Below, piece after piece: positions 1 through 11,796 of a stretch of DNA of 64,000 bases. The translations under genes and the position numbers were made by a program. Every line of letters begins with the position of its first letter. The stretch's first letter is position 1. Source of the DNA: Silene noctiflora (Eukaryota > Streptophyta > Magnoliopsida > Caryophyllales > Caryophyllaceae); assembly GCA_009801015.1 (NCBI GenBank), contig VHZZ01000146.1, positions 34,984-98,983 of the forward strand. The letters run 5' to 3'. The notes beneath the pieces are model-generated. The model made no database searches and was not told the DNA's origin. It was given only the letters and a program-made list of their open reading frames with translations.

Positions 1-423
1 TTAAAATCAAATTATAATTATAATGTTTTAATCAAAATAAAATAAAGGGTAATAAAATTATAAAATACAAAATTGCTACTCCCTCTGTCCCGGTCATTTG
101 TTGTCCTTTGGTTTTGGCACAAAGACCAAGGAAAGAGGAGGAAGCCAATTAAAACATGACAAGTGGACTAAATTGAAGATGAAAGATCAAATTACTCATC
201 AAATGCAATCCTAAAATAGAAAGGACAACAAATGACTGAGACACCCCAAAATGGAAAAGGACAACAAATGACCAGGACGGAGGGAGTAATTTTTTTTAGA
301 AAATGACTTGATGCATAATTACACCGTATAAAACAATAAAATAAACTAATATTGTTAGCTTCGTGAAAAAAAAATTCATTAATAGTTTTAGAAAAGCTAT
401 AAAATGAAATCATTATCTTTGTG

Positions 424-464
<41 letters not shown>

Positions 465-630
465 ACGACATATTCAATTTTTTTATTAGTTTTACGGTTT
501 AATTTTGTTCTCATATCAAAATAAGTGAAATATGAAAATATTAAAGTATAAATTTGGAATGTATGATTAATAAACTAAAAAATAAAACCTCTAAAAATAC
601 CGCACATTTATTGCGCGGGATCTATACTAG
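1..630 (+). mobile_element. Non-autonomous Helitron, 3' part (copy 1)
   Basis: The right end has the Helitron 3' signature: an imperfect GC-rich hairpin (about 600-618) followed about 8 bases later by a terminal CTAG (627-630) and a host T. The body resembles the copies at 29917-30469 and, inverted, 33438-33976 (shared AT-rich blocks, for example around 15-50 and 365-425). The left end lies outside the window. The copy is split by a Stowaway MITE (79-286) and holds a long A run (about 425-461). No coding capacity is visible. Assignment rests on terminal structure and cross-copy similarity. Confidence 0.72.
79..286. mobile_element. Stowaway-type MITE (Tc1/mariner-like), nested in Helitron
   Basis: Terminal inverted repeats begin CTCCCTCTGTCCCGG on the left and end in the complement on the right. 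Both ends abut a TA dinucleotide (77-78 and 287-288), the Tc1/mariner target duplication. The element is 208 bp and non-coding. A close relative lies at 27209-27409. It interrupts the Helitron copy, so it inserted later. Confidence 0.88.
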
Positions 631-1142
631 TTCATCTTAACATTATTCAGTTCATTTCAGCTCATTTAATTACAAATTTGCTTCGGCTCAATTTAGTTTA
701 GCTTAGCTCCATTCGATTCAATTCAACTCATTTCAGTTAAAAAGAATAGAGTTATTAATTATGTAGTTTAAAACCAATTATATAGGGTACAATTTTGTAG
801 TTTAAAAGGAAATATGTAGGGTCGAAAATTCAAAAGCAAGGTATCAAAAAGAAACGTTATTTGAAGTAGCTATACTTGATTATGATTAGTACGAGACATG
901 TTAATGCTCTATGCGTGAGTTTTGGAATCGATCGTTACTTATTTTTATTGCCTTCTACGCTTCAAATTATCATTTGTTGCCTATTGATTTAGGGATAGTT
1001 ATGTTGTTTGGTGAGTATTAGATCTCATGTTTATTTCATTCCCATTACTTGGTGGATTTTTTTTTTTTATACGGAGTGTGTTATTCTTAGAAACCGTCTC
1101 TCTTTCTTTATTAAGAATGACAAATCTTAAAAAGAACACAAA
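631..1142. other. Intergenic, no gene seen
   Basis: AT-rich sequence with no recognisable coding frame. Around 640-740 there is a degenerate run of short 'ttcagttcatttcagctc'-like words, a low-complexity tract also echoed near 4860-4930. Confidence 0.5.
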
Positions 1143-1275
1143 TTCTTGTTTACAACCGTTGTAAACAAGAATAATTTACAACGGAGGTATAAATCCATCC
1201 AAACCTAACACTTTTTTAGAGGTGATAGTGTTTTTCACCCCTTCGTTGTAACTTACAACGGTTGTAAACAAGACT
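1143..1275. mobile_element. Small inverted-repeat element (MITE-like)
   Basis: Inverted ends are about 21 bp: TCTTGTTTACAACCGTTGTA near 1143 and its complement ending near 1275. The left arm is itself a near-palindrome. Size about 130 bp, no coding. I could not fix a target duplication, so the superfamily is open. Confidence 0.5.
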
Positions 1276-2997
1276 TACTGAAAAAAGAATAATCTGTATT
1301 TAAGAAGTTTTTGGAAAATAATTCAAAATATCGTTTAACATACAATAAATCCAACTACTCCATCTTTCTTTTTGAACAGATGTACCTTTTTAATTATTAT
1401 GAATTAAAACATAGTTCAAATTATTATGAGCAAACAATTACGAGTAATACCTAGGCTTATTCTCATTTAATAATCCAAATATAAATTTAGTACGAATAAA
1501 ATGCTTGTTCAAAATTAGAATCTTACACCTCAATACAACTTTACCATCACAAAGACAATATATATACAGGTACGTTAAGTTGAGAAATATTTTCTCATGT
1601 ATTCTTTTTTTTTCCAGTGTTCTACGATGTGAGGAGGAGATGTTAACTTGTTTAATCTGACCAAGTTGGAGCAACTAAATTCATCTATTTTATGTGATCT
1701 AAACGGTATTATTAAACAAATCCATCTAATACAATATGATAAAAATAGTAGCATAGCGTAAACTAGGCTAATTTCAAAATGAAAAAAAGAGAGAAAAAAC
1801 CGATCCAACATGAAAAAGTACTAGTAGCCTAGTACGAGTTATTTTGCACACAAATCCACATTATCATTTTTAAATGGTCACATATAACCCGTTTTAAAGC
1901 TTTATATTAAAATGACCGTTTAAAATAAGACGCAGTGAATTTTGCAAGGGCAGTGAAAAAGAAAGGACAAAAAAGAGGGTAAAAAGAGAGGAGAAGTATG
2001 GGTTTGTAAGTTTGTATAGAGGATGGGTTAACAAGAAACACAAAATCCCAGCGAATGACAATTCAAAATAATATGAAAATATTGAGCAGCTGCTTCCCAC
2101 ACTGACTGTCTTATGATTTCTTCACCCTTCGATTTGACGTTTGACTTGTCTTTTCACCCTTCTTCCCTCCTCACACTCAACCCATTTCCCCTTTTGTACC
2201 CTTTTTTTTGTTCTTGATTGGGATTTGTACCCAATTTTACAATTTTCCCAATGATTTATATTTAAGAAAAAAAAATTACTCGCCCCGAAAATTACGTTGT
2301 TAGAACATACTCTGTAAGGATATTGGTGGATGCCTCAATTACTCGGAACTAAAATTGCATTGTCATACTCGTAAGCAATGTTGCGTTGTTTGAATGGGTT
2401 AATGATTGATTAGTTTTCTGCGAAGCTGGGCTAGACCTGGAAACGCTGAATTGCTCAACAACTTTGGATAAATTGAAAGAAAAAACTACAAACTGTACTA
2501 CTTCATTTTAACCTTTTTAATTTCGTCACTAAATGACTTTGCTATTTACTCAAAAAAAAAAATGTTTATTTATATGTATTTTTATATGGAAATTCATTTT
2601 GACACAATGTACGCTAGCTAGTGTAAAACATCCTTATATGACAATAAGTGGGATCTTTATTAGGGTATTTTGGAACGGTTTTCGGATCAACCTTGTATTT
2701 GTAAACTCCGACCCGAGTTTCTAGAGCTATAAAGTCTAATCAATTACTCTATAAGGAAATTCATGGATGCCTCAATTAAACTATAGTTACAAAATTAATT
2801 TTTGTCTAGTACTAAATGCAAATAGTCCCCCAATAAATTTGAAAATTTGGAATACTACCCATTAATAACAACACTATCTAAAATAAGGTGAACTAAAACA
2901 GTGCATTCTCATCGGTTATATGTCGTATGATGTGTCGTTCTATGGTATAGTTTGTCTAAATTTAAATCAAATATATCCGTCTTTAAACAAGGAGACT
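1276..2997. other. Intergenic, no gene seen
   Basis: AT-rich stretch of about 1.7 kb. Short open frames here lack homology, splice-linked continuation and codon bias, and I treat them as chance. No repeat structure was recognised. Confidence 0.5.
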
Positions 2998-3362
2998 AAA
3001 GACCATCCCTAAGCGAGGTTTCGCTAACTAAGTCGCGACCCAGTTTTATCTCTTAATCTCACCTTATTTATCTTGACCCACTTTCACATTCCCAAGCAGA
3101 AAGTCGCGACCTAGGTCATCAACCCAATTATTTTCCACTTTCCAACATTTGTGTCATCTACATTTGTGTTCTCTTTACTTGTGTCATCTACATTTGTGTC
3201 CAACAAATAAAACAATGACATGTGGAAGGTCACAAGGCAACCCACCAAGGTATGGGGTGACCTTATTTCATAGAAGGTCTTCTTAATTTTTTTCCTAATA
3301 CATGATTAAAGAGACCCACCCCTTGGTGACCTAGTTGGTGACCTTGTTTGGGGTGGTCTAAC
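2998..3362. mobile_element. Putative MITE with AGACCAYCCC termini
   Basis: The left end reads AGACCATCCCTAAGCGAGG and the right end, complemented, AGACCACCCCAAACAAGG. Inner arms also share 'gacctaggtca'-like and 'ggtgacctagt'-like words. About 365 bp and non-coding. The target duplication is unclear, so family assignment is withheld. Confidence 0.5.
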
Positions 3363-5732
3363 TGAATAAAGAGAGGTCTAAAACGTGGAAGATAAACCAT
3401 GATAATAGGCATTGAGTAGCTAGATAGACATAATTTAGTTGGGCATATGAATGTGACCTACACGATTAGATGTTAGTGATAGGATGTTGGTTAAGTAATT
3501 AGAGGAAAGAAGGGAAACTCCATATAAGGGAAGTGGGTAGGGAATCGCACAAGTGTGTTTTAAGAGAGTTTCTTTATGTGGTGCATATCAAGTCAAAACA
3601 TCCCATTAGTTTTCCATTTGTGGTGGTTAATATGGGGTCAACTCCCTTCCAATTTATTGCCTACCACCTATTCACTTCTTCGCAACCTAAGTTATGAAAT
3701 TAGGCCATTTTGTATATAATTGCCATCTTTTATAATCATCATCCTAACTCACCAAAAAGAACAAAAAAAATGATCGAAATGTGATGGAGTATTAAGGAAA
3801 TTAAGAGAGTTTCATATCAATTTGTATTTATATGGTAAGACAAATGTAATTAAGTTTTGTAGCATTAGGGGAATGGATTTGAAAACTTTAAAATAGAGTT
3901 TACTTTGAGATTCTGTTACACTTGAAGAAAATTTATAATCAGTCAAGTATTTATTAGTTACATTTCAAATTAGTCCTACTAATTACAAATTAATTTTAAA
4001 TTTAATTCAAACAATGTATGCTAAGGAGACGTTGGGTTGAGGGAGGGAAAAAGAGAATGAGGTGAAAGGGAAGTGTTTACCCATCATAACCGGACTTGTT
4101 TGGTTTGAAATAAGGAATAGAAATGAAAAAAATTGAACCCGAATTCAACAACCATCACCATCAATCCCGAATCACAATAATGGCGTTAACTACACACTCT
4201 CATCGGCCCCCGTCATCGAAGCCTCCCCATCGCCAACAATAACCATCCTCATTCCATCTTTCAAACCCGTTGAAATAAACCACCCCATATCCTAGCATCA
4301 CACCAATAAAACAAAATCCCACACCCTCGAAAATACCGGATATGGTGTTTTCGGGGGTGTGGGAGAGTTTTTTTTTTTTTTTTTTTGTTTAGGATTTGGA
4401 GGTTGCATATTTCGAAGGACCTAGAAGGTGGTCTAGTGTCCCCACCTGAGGTAGCCGGAGTTATATGGCTCCAGCGGCTTCGGTAGTGGTAATGTTGTAA
4501 ATAAGTTGTCAGGTGTTAGTGATCGGTATAGATGGTGGACATGGGAAGCTTAAGTGATGGTCATAATAGGTAGTAGCGAAAAGGTATAGGTTACTACTAA
4601 TCAATTTAGAGAGATTAGAGGTAATCCTTTTTTTAAATGAGCGTACGTTAAGTTGACTTGACTTAGTGCTATAGCCAAGCTCAAACTCGAGAAGAGGTAG
4701 CACGAGCCGAGCTTTAACCAAGTTTTAACTGAACCGAACTCGGATTGCTTGCAAACTGTTTTGTTTCATAATCATCCCCAACATTACTATTTGAGTAAAA
4801 ACATCTTATTATAACACAATTCTTGATTTTTAATTTAGTAACTTGTTCTTTTCGACTTAATTTCAATTCAGTTCACCTCTATTAAAGTTTAGTTCAGTTT
4901 AACTTCATTTTATTCAGTTTAACTCATCTTTTCACAAATTAAGTATGAGTGATATACTCCTTTCGTCCCGATTATTTATTTACCCATTTTGTTTTGGAGT
5001 GTCTTGTTGGCACTTGTAAATCATTTTAATCTGAACCAATGGCAAGTCATTATTAAAAGACGTTCGTGCAAGAATTAAGTGACACCAAGAAAACAGTTAA
5101 ACAGGTGATAAAATATGGACATGCATGACAGATTTGAGTTAAACAAAGAGCAAAACATGAAAGAGGAAAGAAAAAATGAAGGAACAATTAGGTGGAAGAT
5201 GAAGAAAGATTGATATTATTCCCTGAAAATGACATAAAAATGGAAAAAAAGAAAAGACAAAAAATGAAGAGAAAGATGAAAAGATGGAAGAGAAATGAAA
5301 TGACAAGACAAGACAGGATGAAAACTGAAAGAGAAAGAGTATAGAGAGGGAAGAGTATTAGAGTATAGAGACTTAGAGAGTAGTGTATCTGTGTATCTGT
5401 GTATCTCTGTGTATGTGGGGGATGTGATAACAGGAAGATATGATGGAGATTGAATACCCCATGATCTGACCTTTCATAAGTCTCATTCTGCATTTCTAAA
5501 TAAATAAATTATTCCTCTTTTTTTTTTTTTTTTTTTTTCAATTGTTTTCACCTTGCTTCCAAATTCAATTCCCTATTTTCACTTTTCTAGTAGGAGTAAT
5601 TCTTTTTCTGACAGCTTTGATCTTATCACTGCCACTTCCCACCATTTTCAGCCATGCAATGCTGCGCTTATGCATGGTAAAAGTATAAATTTGTTAAATT
5701 TTTTATTTTAATGTATTTTCAAAGTATTGGTG
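3363..5732. other. Intergenic, no gene seen
   Basis: About 2.4 kb. It contains a purine-rich/pyrimidine-rich tract (5150-5470) whose complement opens a long but low-complexity frame. I do not consider that coding. A degenerate Stowaway-like end occurs near 4955-4985. Confidence 0.5.
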
Positions 5733-6388
5733 TGTTGGGTGAAACATCCAACACAAGGTATTAAGTTTGTAAGTGTTACATGTACAATTATTGATTATGT
5801 ACATGTAACATTTGGTGTGATTAAATGAGTGAATTCATTTGTTTTTACATTACGTGAAAAAACATATGAATTGTTTTAATTCATTGGTGAGTAACGTGAA
5901 ATGATTTTATTATTGTAAAATATAACGTCATTTCACGTAGCTATATAAAGGATGCAATTCCTTTGGAAAATGTATCTCACAACATATCAAACAAGGTGAC
6001 TTAGCTTGGTAGAAAAATAGCTAGTCGAGGTTTTAGGGTGAGAGGCAGTATAACGGTGTTATATACAATAATTTAGGAGGTTACTCTAGGGGTGATATTA
6101 GTGTCATTTGCTAATATTACTGGAGGTCTAGAGGTTGTTATCTTATATTATTGTGGGTTCCGAATTAATATTTAATTTGTGACGGCTACATTGTACTGGT
6201 ACTATTTTTATAGTGGATTCTAGTCGATTTGGCTAGTGGATTTTACTTCCGGTTTGGAAGGTTTTACCCTGGGTTTGACTCTAAATATTGTCTCATCTTG
6301 TTATTGCTTACATTTCGTTACTTTTACGGTTTACTTGTCAATTGGTTGCTTCCGTTGCGCGTGGGAGATTGGCGCTAATTTCCCAACA
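5733..6388 (+). mobile_element. LTR-retrotransposon relic: one LTR plus primer-site remnant, probably Copia
   Basis: A 656-bp block begins TGTTGGG and ends CCCAACA, the inverted TG..CA ends of an LTR. A TATA-like motif (about 5942-5948) lies where an LTR promoter would be. It is followed directly by TGGTGGAGCTAGG, reminiscent of the tRNA-Met primer-binding site found after many plant Copia LTRs. The rest of the element is not recognisable: this is a broken fossil. Family is inference from the primer-site resemblance. Confidence 0.6.
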
Positions 6389-7233
6389 TGGTGGAGCTAG
6401 GAGTAGGCCTAGTAAGGACGCTAGTCCTCTTACTCTGACGAATGATATTTTCGGAATTTTTAGGTACATTTTTCAAAAAATTTCAAGTGTAGCTTATGTC
6501 ATAATCTATTAACCTAACACTGCTAAATGACTTGGTGGATAAGCTCGATGCACAAAAATAATATTAAAAGTTAGTCATCTTTTTACATTTTACCATAAAA
6601 TCATTGGATGACTTACTGGTTTTCATTTTCCCGAGAAGTCACTCATGTTTAGCGACTTAAACTCACAGTGTCTAAATTGTAGCTTTTTAAATTGTTTTTA
6701 TTGTTTTTATAAAAGATAATTTATTTATTTTTACTGCTAGGAGTAGGCTTAGAGACTTTATATAATACTCTTTAAGACCTAATATAGAATGACTTAGAAA
6801 GACCCAAGACAGAACATCCAGAATTGATGTAAACCGGCGAGCCTAACAGATTGAAGGCACATATCCAACAATTTTGTTAATATCTTAATACAGTTGATGG
6901 ATGGTAAATGTAGTTCTCATTGCAACCTTGGACCGAGTTGTAGCAACAGGACATCTAGAATTGATATAATTTGTATTGTGTTTTTTCAATTATTTATTTG
7001 TTTATTATTTCCTATTCTTGAACTTAATACAAAACACGAGAGTCTGTCAAAATTCAATCACTCAATCTCGTGGGTGAAACTGTGAATACTTACCTCGATC
7101 GAATTATCAAAAACCGAATAATAATCATATGTATTAATTGAATATTTACCGGTTTATATAGTCACTTAGTAAGCGATTTTGTCTCACATACTCCCGACAT
7201 AACTAAGGTGGTCCAATGTTTATATCCATTTGC
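6389..7233. other. Intergenic, no gene seen
   Basis: About 850 bp after the LTR relic. The first part may be leftover internal sequence of that element. Nothing else is identifiable. Confidence 0.45.
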
Positions 7234-7794
7234 TAGGGGTGAGCAAAACCGGATATCCGATACGGTTTTAGAAACCGTATCGGATATCCGGTTTTTTAAA
7301 TATCCTTTTTTAGTATCCTTATCCGATACGGTTTTTCCGTATATACGGAAACCGTATATCCGGTTTTCCCGTATATCCGGAAACCGTATATCCGGTATCC
7401 GGTTTTCATCCTCACTTATATAATTTAATATATTTTTTTTTCTTTTCTATGTGTGGTTATTGGTTTTTTTAGCAACATAAAAGTGTTTTAAAAAGTTATA
7501 AGAGTAAATAACTTATAAAGTTTAATACTAATAAGGTTTAATCACCAACATATTGGTTATTTTGTGATTTATGTATATATTTTAATATTTTATTCTAGAA
7601 AAAAGGAAACCGTATCGGATACCGTATATCCGGTTTCATATTTTGCCGATCCTTATCCGATACGGTTTTTAAAGAACCGTATCGGATATCCGAAAATTCG
7701 TATTGGATATCCGGAAATCCGTATAATTAAATTCGTATAGCGTATCGGATACGTATAATAAAACCGTATCGTATAATTTTGCTCAGCCCTACTG
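7234..7794. mobile_element. hAT-type non-autonomous element made of CCGGATATCCG blocks
   Basis: Ends are near-perfect inverted repeats: TAGGGGTGAGCAAAA at the left and the complement of TAGGGCTGAGCAAAA at the right, the right end carrying three more bases (CTG). It is flanked by CCATTTGC (7226-7233) and GCATTTGC (7795-7802), an 8-bp duplication with one mismatch, as expected of hAT elements. Subterminal arms are filled with many palindromic copies of CCGGATATCCG/CCGTATCGG around an AT-rich core (7400-7600). No transposase is present. Confidence 0.75.
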
Positions 7795-7802
7795 GCATTT
7801 GC

Positions 7803-10108
7803 GCCGAGTAGTTTCCATGATTAGGAATTGTAATTACAAGTAATGAGTGTCAAGCAAGGCCTTTCTCAGTGATCCTCATTCCTCCGACGGGTCATGATCA
7901 ACAAGTTACTAACCGTTGGATCTGAATTCCTGATGTTAAATATTTATGATTATACACTTATACTTTGTGAAGCTTTTTAGTATCTTCTTCTGCTTGTGGG
8001 ACACTTCTGTTTGAATTTTTCTATGATTAACAGTTGTTTAAATTTTGTAGTTTGTACCATATTTTCTACTGTTTTTTTGCAGCTTTCATTCCCACCTGTA
8101 TTCTACTGCCTAGTAATGTTTCGCCTGATTTGTACTCGGTAGAAAGGGATGGTGTATACGACGGTCACGAGCGAGATTTACTGTGTTAAGTTTTGGTCAT
8201 ATTTTACTTAATTTTCTACTTCTGAGTGAAAATCTTTTATTAATGTTCGCACAATTATTCTAATAATCTCATGTCCAATTATGTTCCATGTTAGAGGTCA
8301 AAGTTTTAGAACTTAACTTTGACCATGTATAAATTACAAACTATATTATTTCATAATATAATTTTTATATAGTTACGTTTGTTATAAAAAAAAAAAAATC
8401 TTTCATAAAAAAAGTTATTATTAACTGTTAATAATTATAATATATACGTAAATAAAATTTTGGTCAAAGTATCGTCTAGGATACCGTGTATAAAGTAAAT
8501 GGGAGGAACATATGCAAAAGGAGGGATTACTAATTATATTAATATTATCACTACGCTCTTTTCATATTAAGGGATAAAGAAAACAATCTATATTATAAAA
8601 TAAAATGTTTTCCCTAAACAATTTATATTTGGAAACGTCAAAATATATTAAGCCGATTTTCTACTATCAATATAATTATATTGTTAAATTTTGTAACTTT
8701 TGGGTCAAACCATGACGAATTTACTCTCAAACTCCTTCCTAATTACCCTTGTACTATTATATGTTGTGAACACTTATAAAGATGTTAATTCATCTTTTCA
8801 CCAGTGATGTGGGATATGGCTTTGCACCCTAACAATCCTCCCCTCAAATCAAGGACCATCATCTTACCTCCGACCTTAACCTTCATGGAGAACTTGGAAC
8901 TTCCCCACATCATGCAACCCCAACCAATTTCTAGGCACCCTAAACATCCCAAGTCTTGATAACCTCCCCTTAACTGACACACCATCTTGCTAAGTCCTGT
9001 CTACACCACTTGTCACCGCCTTTGTCATCAAGTGAGTGCTCACACATGCTCATGGCCGTGCATGTACATATGTTTCTCTTGGGATTGCGCTACACATGCA
9101 TATCAAATTCCTCTGCCTCCAATATACCAAGGATTGAGTCTGTCACTTCAGAAATCCTAGAACACAACGGTCTCTGCAGCCAGTCTTGAAGGATCCACCA
9201 GACTTGTGGCACCCAACCTGATAAGGGTCCACCTGATCAATAATACTAGTACACAAACGGTCTCTAGCATCCCACGAGACGTATGACGTTTTGTCATCCA
9301 TTTTGCACTAGACCGAGCTTACTCAAGGCTCTACCTCGACTTAGGACTTCCATGCCTTACAGTGTACGACTACCTTCAAGTCTTGACATGATGCTTCACC
9401 AATGTATCACTCATAAACTTGAGATTTTCAAACAGTGTGTCAGATCGAGTCCACGTGTTCGTGAATTACGGAGGCCATATATTCCGCTCTCTAGACTTTG
9501 AGATTTTCAAATACCAGGTCAAATCGAGTCCACGTGTCCGTGACTCGTGAATGCTATCTGTTCCACTAATTATATAGGAGTATATGACAAATATATATGT
9601 TTTGGGCTTGATGGGCATTTGTGAAATGAGAATTTGGGGCCAGGAGTGCAAGGTGCAAGGACTCCAATGAGTGGGGTCTTTGCATTTTGCCTTGTTTGAG
9701 AAGTAGTGCTGCATTTCAATTTGCATTAAATGAAACGTGGGGGTGGGCTCGGACTTAATATGCTTAACATCCCAAAAGACAAAAGAGTGGAAAATAAAAG
9801 AGAATGAAAGAAATTGAGGGAACATCTATTTAATACTAGTAACAACTTTTTTTTTTATCAAATCTTTACTCATCTTAACAATTTAACATCTTGTAGGCCA
9901 ACATTGTCCAAATTATGTTATACCAAAAATGGTGTATATTCCATTTTACTTTGTGATTAATTCACATATATAGTAGGTTTGATGATCTTCATCCGGTTAT
10001 AATCAGACGTTTTCGTATATACGTTTGTGTAAAGTATACTTTAGTTATTTATCGTTGGTTGACAAAACGTGTTTTAATGCCTAATGTACAAGAATTAATG
10101 GATATATG
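7803..10108. other. Intergenic with a local direct duplication
   Basis: No gene seen in about 2.3 kb. From about 8790 to 9560 base composition shifts to C-rich on this strand and looks like an old dispersed repeat that I cannot classify. Inside it, a block starting near 9419 (TTGAGATTTTCAAA... TCGAGTCCACGTG) is repeated about 80 bp later near 9499. Confidence 0.45.
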
Positions 10109-10219
10109 TTTTTTTTTGGTGCTGTCGAGGGCCACAAGGGTGAACATCATGATGACGGGATTGAACACAAGTCATGAGTATCACACTTTATAAGTTTATC
10201 AGCTAAACTAACTGACATC
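10109..10219 (-). mobile_element. tRNA-derived SINE, minus strand (copy 1)
   Basis: A T run (10109-10118) is the complemented A tail. Read on the minus strand the element starts near 10219 with GATGTCAGTTAGTTTAGCTG, which fits a pol III box A, and carries GTGTTCAATCCCG about 50 bases on, which fits box B. The same head occurs at 32545-32687. Target duplications were not found. Confidence 0.62.
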
Positions 10220-10597
10220 AGTGAGAATTTACCCGATAATTGTGTTTATCGGATAAACTAGATTAGGAGAAATAGGGAGGACTATCTTGAGGATGTCTCG
10301 TCAAATCAAGAAAGCTGGGTATAGAGGAATAGACCCACCCTTCCTTCACTTTCCCAAGAATTCCTCATTCTGTCTCTTTAATTATTTTGGAATTTTGGAA
10401 TTTAGAGTATGGACAATTCCAAATGCCATTTTCTACTATCAATTTCTTCCTATTCACTTATTTATTTGCTTTCTAATTTGATTTGATTCAACTGTATTAG
10501 TTGATCATCTTAGGTTGTTGATCAATTTATATTTTAGACTACTCTCGTTATTAATATTTTATTTAAATCGATTGGTTAGCTCATTATTCATATATAC

Positions 10598-11010
10598 ATT
10601 CTCGGTTTTGACTCGAACCAGGCCTAACTCGGTGACCCAAACCCGAACCAGGTCTGACTCGGTTTTGACCCGACCTAATCTAATTGATGACCCAACAATT
10701 ATTAATCTTAATATTGATTAAAATGAAAGTGATTTAGTGTTTAGATTGATGTGTTTGACTTAATAATGAAGTAACTAAACCAATTAATAGTTAAAAACTA
10801 AATTTAATGGTCAAAAGTTGAAATAATGCGATAAAGTAATCAGACCCGATAATGATTCCGACCCAAACCCAACCTGACCTGATACATCATTTGATCCCAA
10901 ATGACCCAACCCCATGACCCAATCCAAACTCAACTCGACTCAAAAGAGTAGACTGACTCGATATGACTAACTGACTTGATCCGACTCAACTGACCGGATT
11001 GCCACCTCTG
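10598..11010 (-). mobile_element. Degenerate CGGGT-type hAT element
   Basis: The stretch is full of GACCCGA/GACCCAA words and its right end, complemented, reads CAGAGGTGGCAATCC, almost the left terminus of the element at 14063-14610. The opposite terminus and a target duplication are not visible, so it is either truncated or strongly decayed. Confidence 0.5.
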
Positions 11011-11148
11011 AGCATGAATGTATGTATGTATTGTTTGCATTGAATTTGGCACGGCCCAAATGTTGACGTGAGAATTTGATTATACTGGGCCAAGCGGCCC
11101 ACTATAATGCTACAGAACTTACAAATTTTCAGGCCATTGGAAAGTTGA

Positions 11149-11796
11149 TCGTATCATATTATCAATACCTTTAGTATTTATCTCGACGAATCCCTCTATG
11201 AAGACCAACCATGTGTAAGATCTATCTTAGACTCATGGGCTCGTCGACTACGTGCTTGTAACACCCGAGACGTTGAGATTCGAACGGCTAATTATTATCC
11301 CTTTGGTGACCGAGTTTGCCCGCCTAGCGTTTTCCAAATTCATTCATTAGTATCGCTTCAATTGTCATTGTGTATGACCGAGTCTGATCAGTTTCTTTCC
11401 CATCCAATTATTCTTCCGAACCTGAGGGTACTTCGTCTTGTTGGTTCGGTTAATCACGGATTTTTGGGACGGATTTTAAGTAATTGTCAATCGCTTGTAT
11501 ACTTGGACATTGTCCTCAATGTTAAACCAAACGGTAAAAATAGTCCAATGTTAATATCGAGTAAGAAATTGAATCAATTGTCGATAATTTTCCACGAGTT
11601 ATTGAACCTTGACGACATTGAGGTTATCATTGATGCTCCGATATTGAAACACTTATACTTTAGTGCTAATTCTTCTTTATTATCAGTGCAGATGTTCGAT
11701 TCAATTTCCAAAGTCAAGTCGCTTCTCTCTATTACAATTATTTGTTTACTTTCTGAACTAATAAACACGGTCAAGACAAGTAGTTTAATGGTCTAA
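11149..11796 (+). pseudogene. F-box/LRR (FBD-type) gene fragment
   Basis: One frame stays open for about 215 codons and reads like the leucine-rich middle of plant F-box/FBD/LRR proteins. The first recognisable block is YEDQPCVRSILDSWARRL (from 11197), then VEIRTANYYPFG..VCPPSVFQIHSLVSLQLS, ILPNLRVLRLVG, ILSNCQSLVYLDI, ISSKKLNQLSI and IDAPILKHLYF, the repeating LRR units. No F-box domain is found upstream: a stop precedes the frame at 11146-11148 and the sequence before it is unlike an F-box. The last 25 residues diverge and no FBD domain follows. Full family members run to about 400-450 aa, so this is a truncated relic. A real exon of a poorly spliced gene remains possible. Confidence 0.68.

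Noticed and set aside
5188-5493. 101-codon open frame on the minus strand with hydrophobic protein
   Set aside because: It is the complement of a purine-rich low-complexity tract; composition gives Leu/Phe/Ser runs. No homology or splice-linked partner.
7208-7423. Open frame with repeated RISG/YIR words
   Set aside because: Artefact of the palindromic CCGGATATCCG array inside the hAT element.
7234-7794. CRISPR-like or regulatory array of CCGGATATCCG
   Set aside because: Plant nuclear DNA, no regular spacers, and terminal inverted repeats with a flanking duplication explain it as a transposon.
9466-9825. 119-codon minus-strand open frame
   Set aside because: No recognisable domain, lies partly in a duplicated C-rich repeat, no splice-linked continuation.
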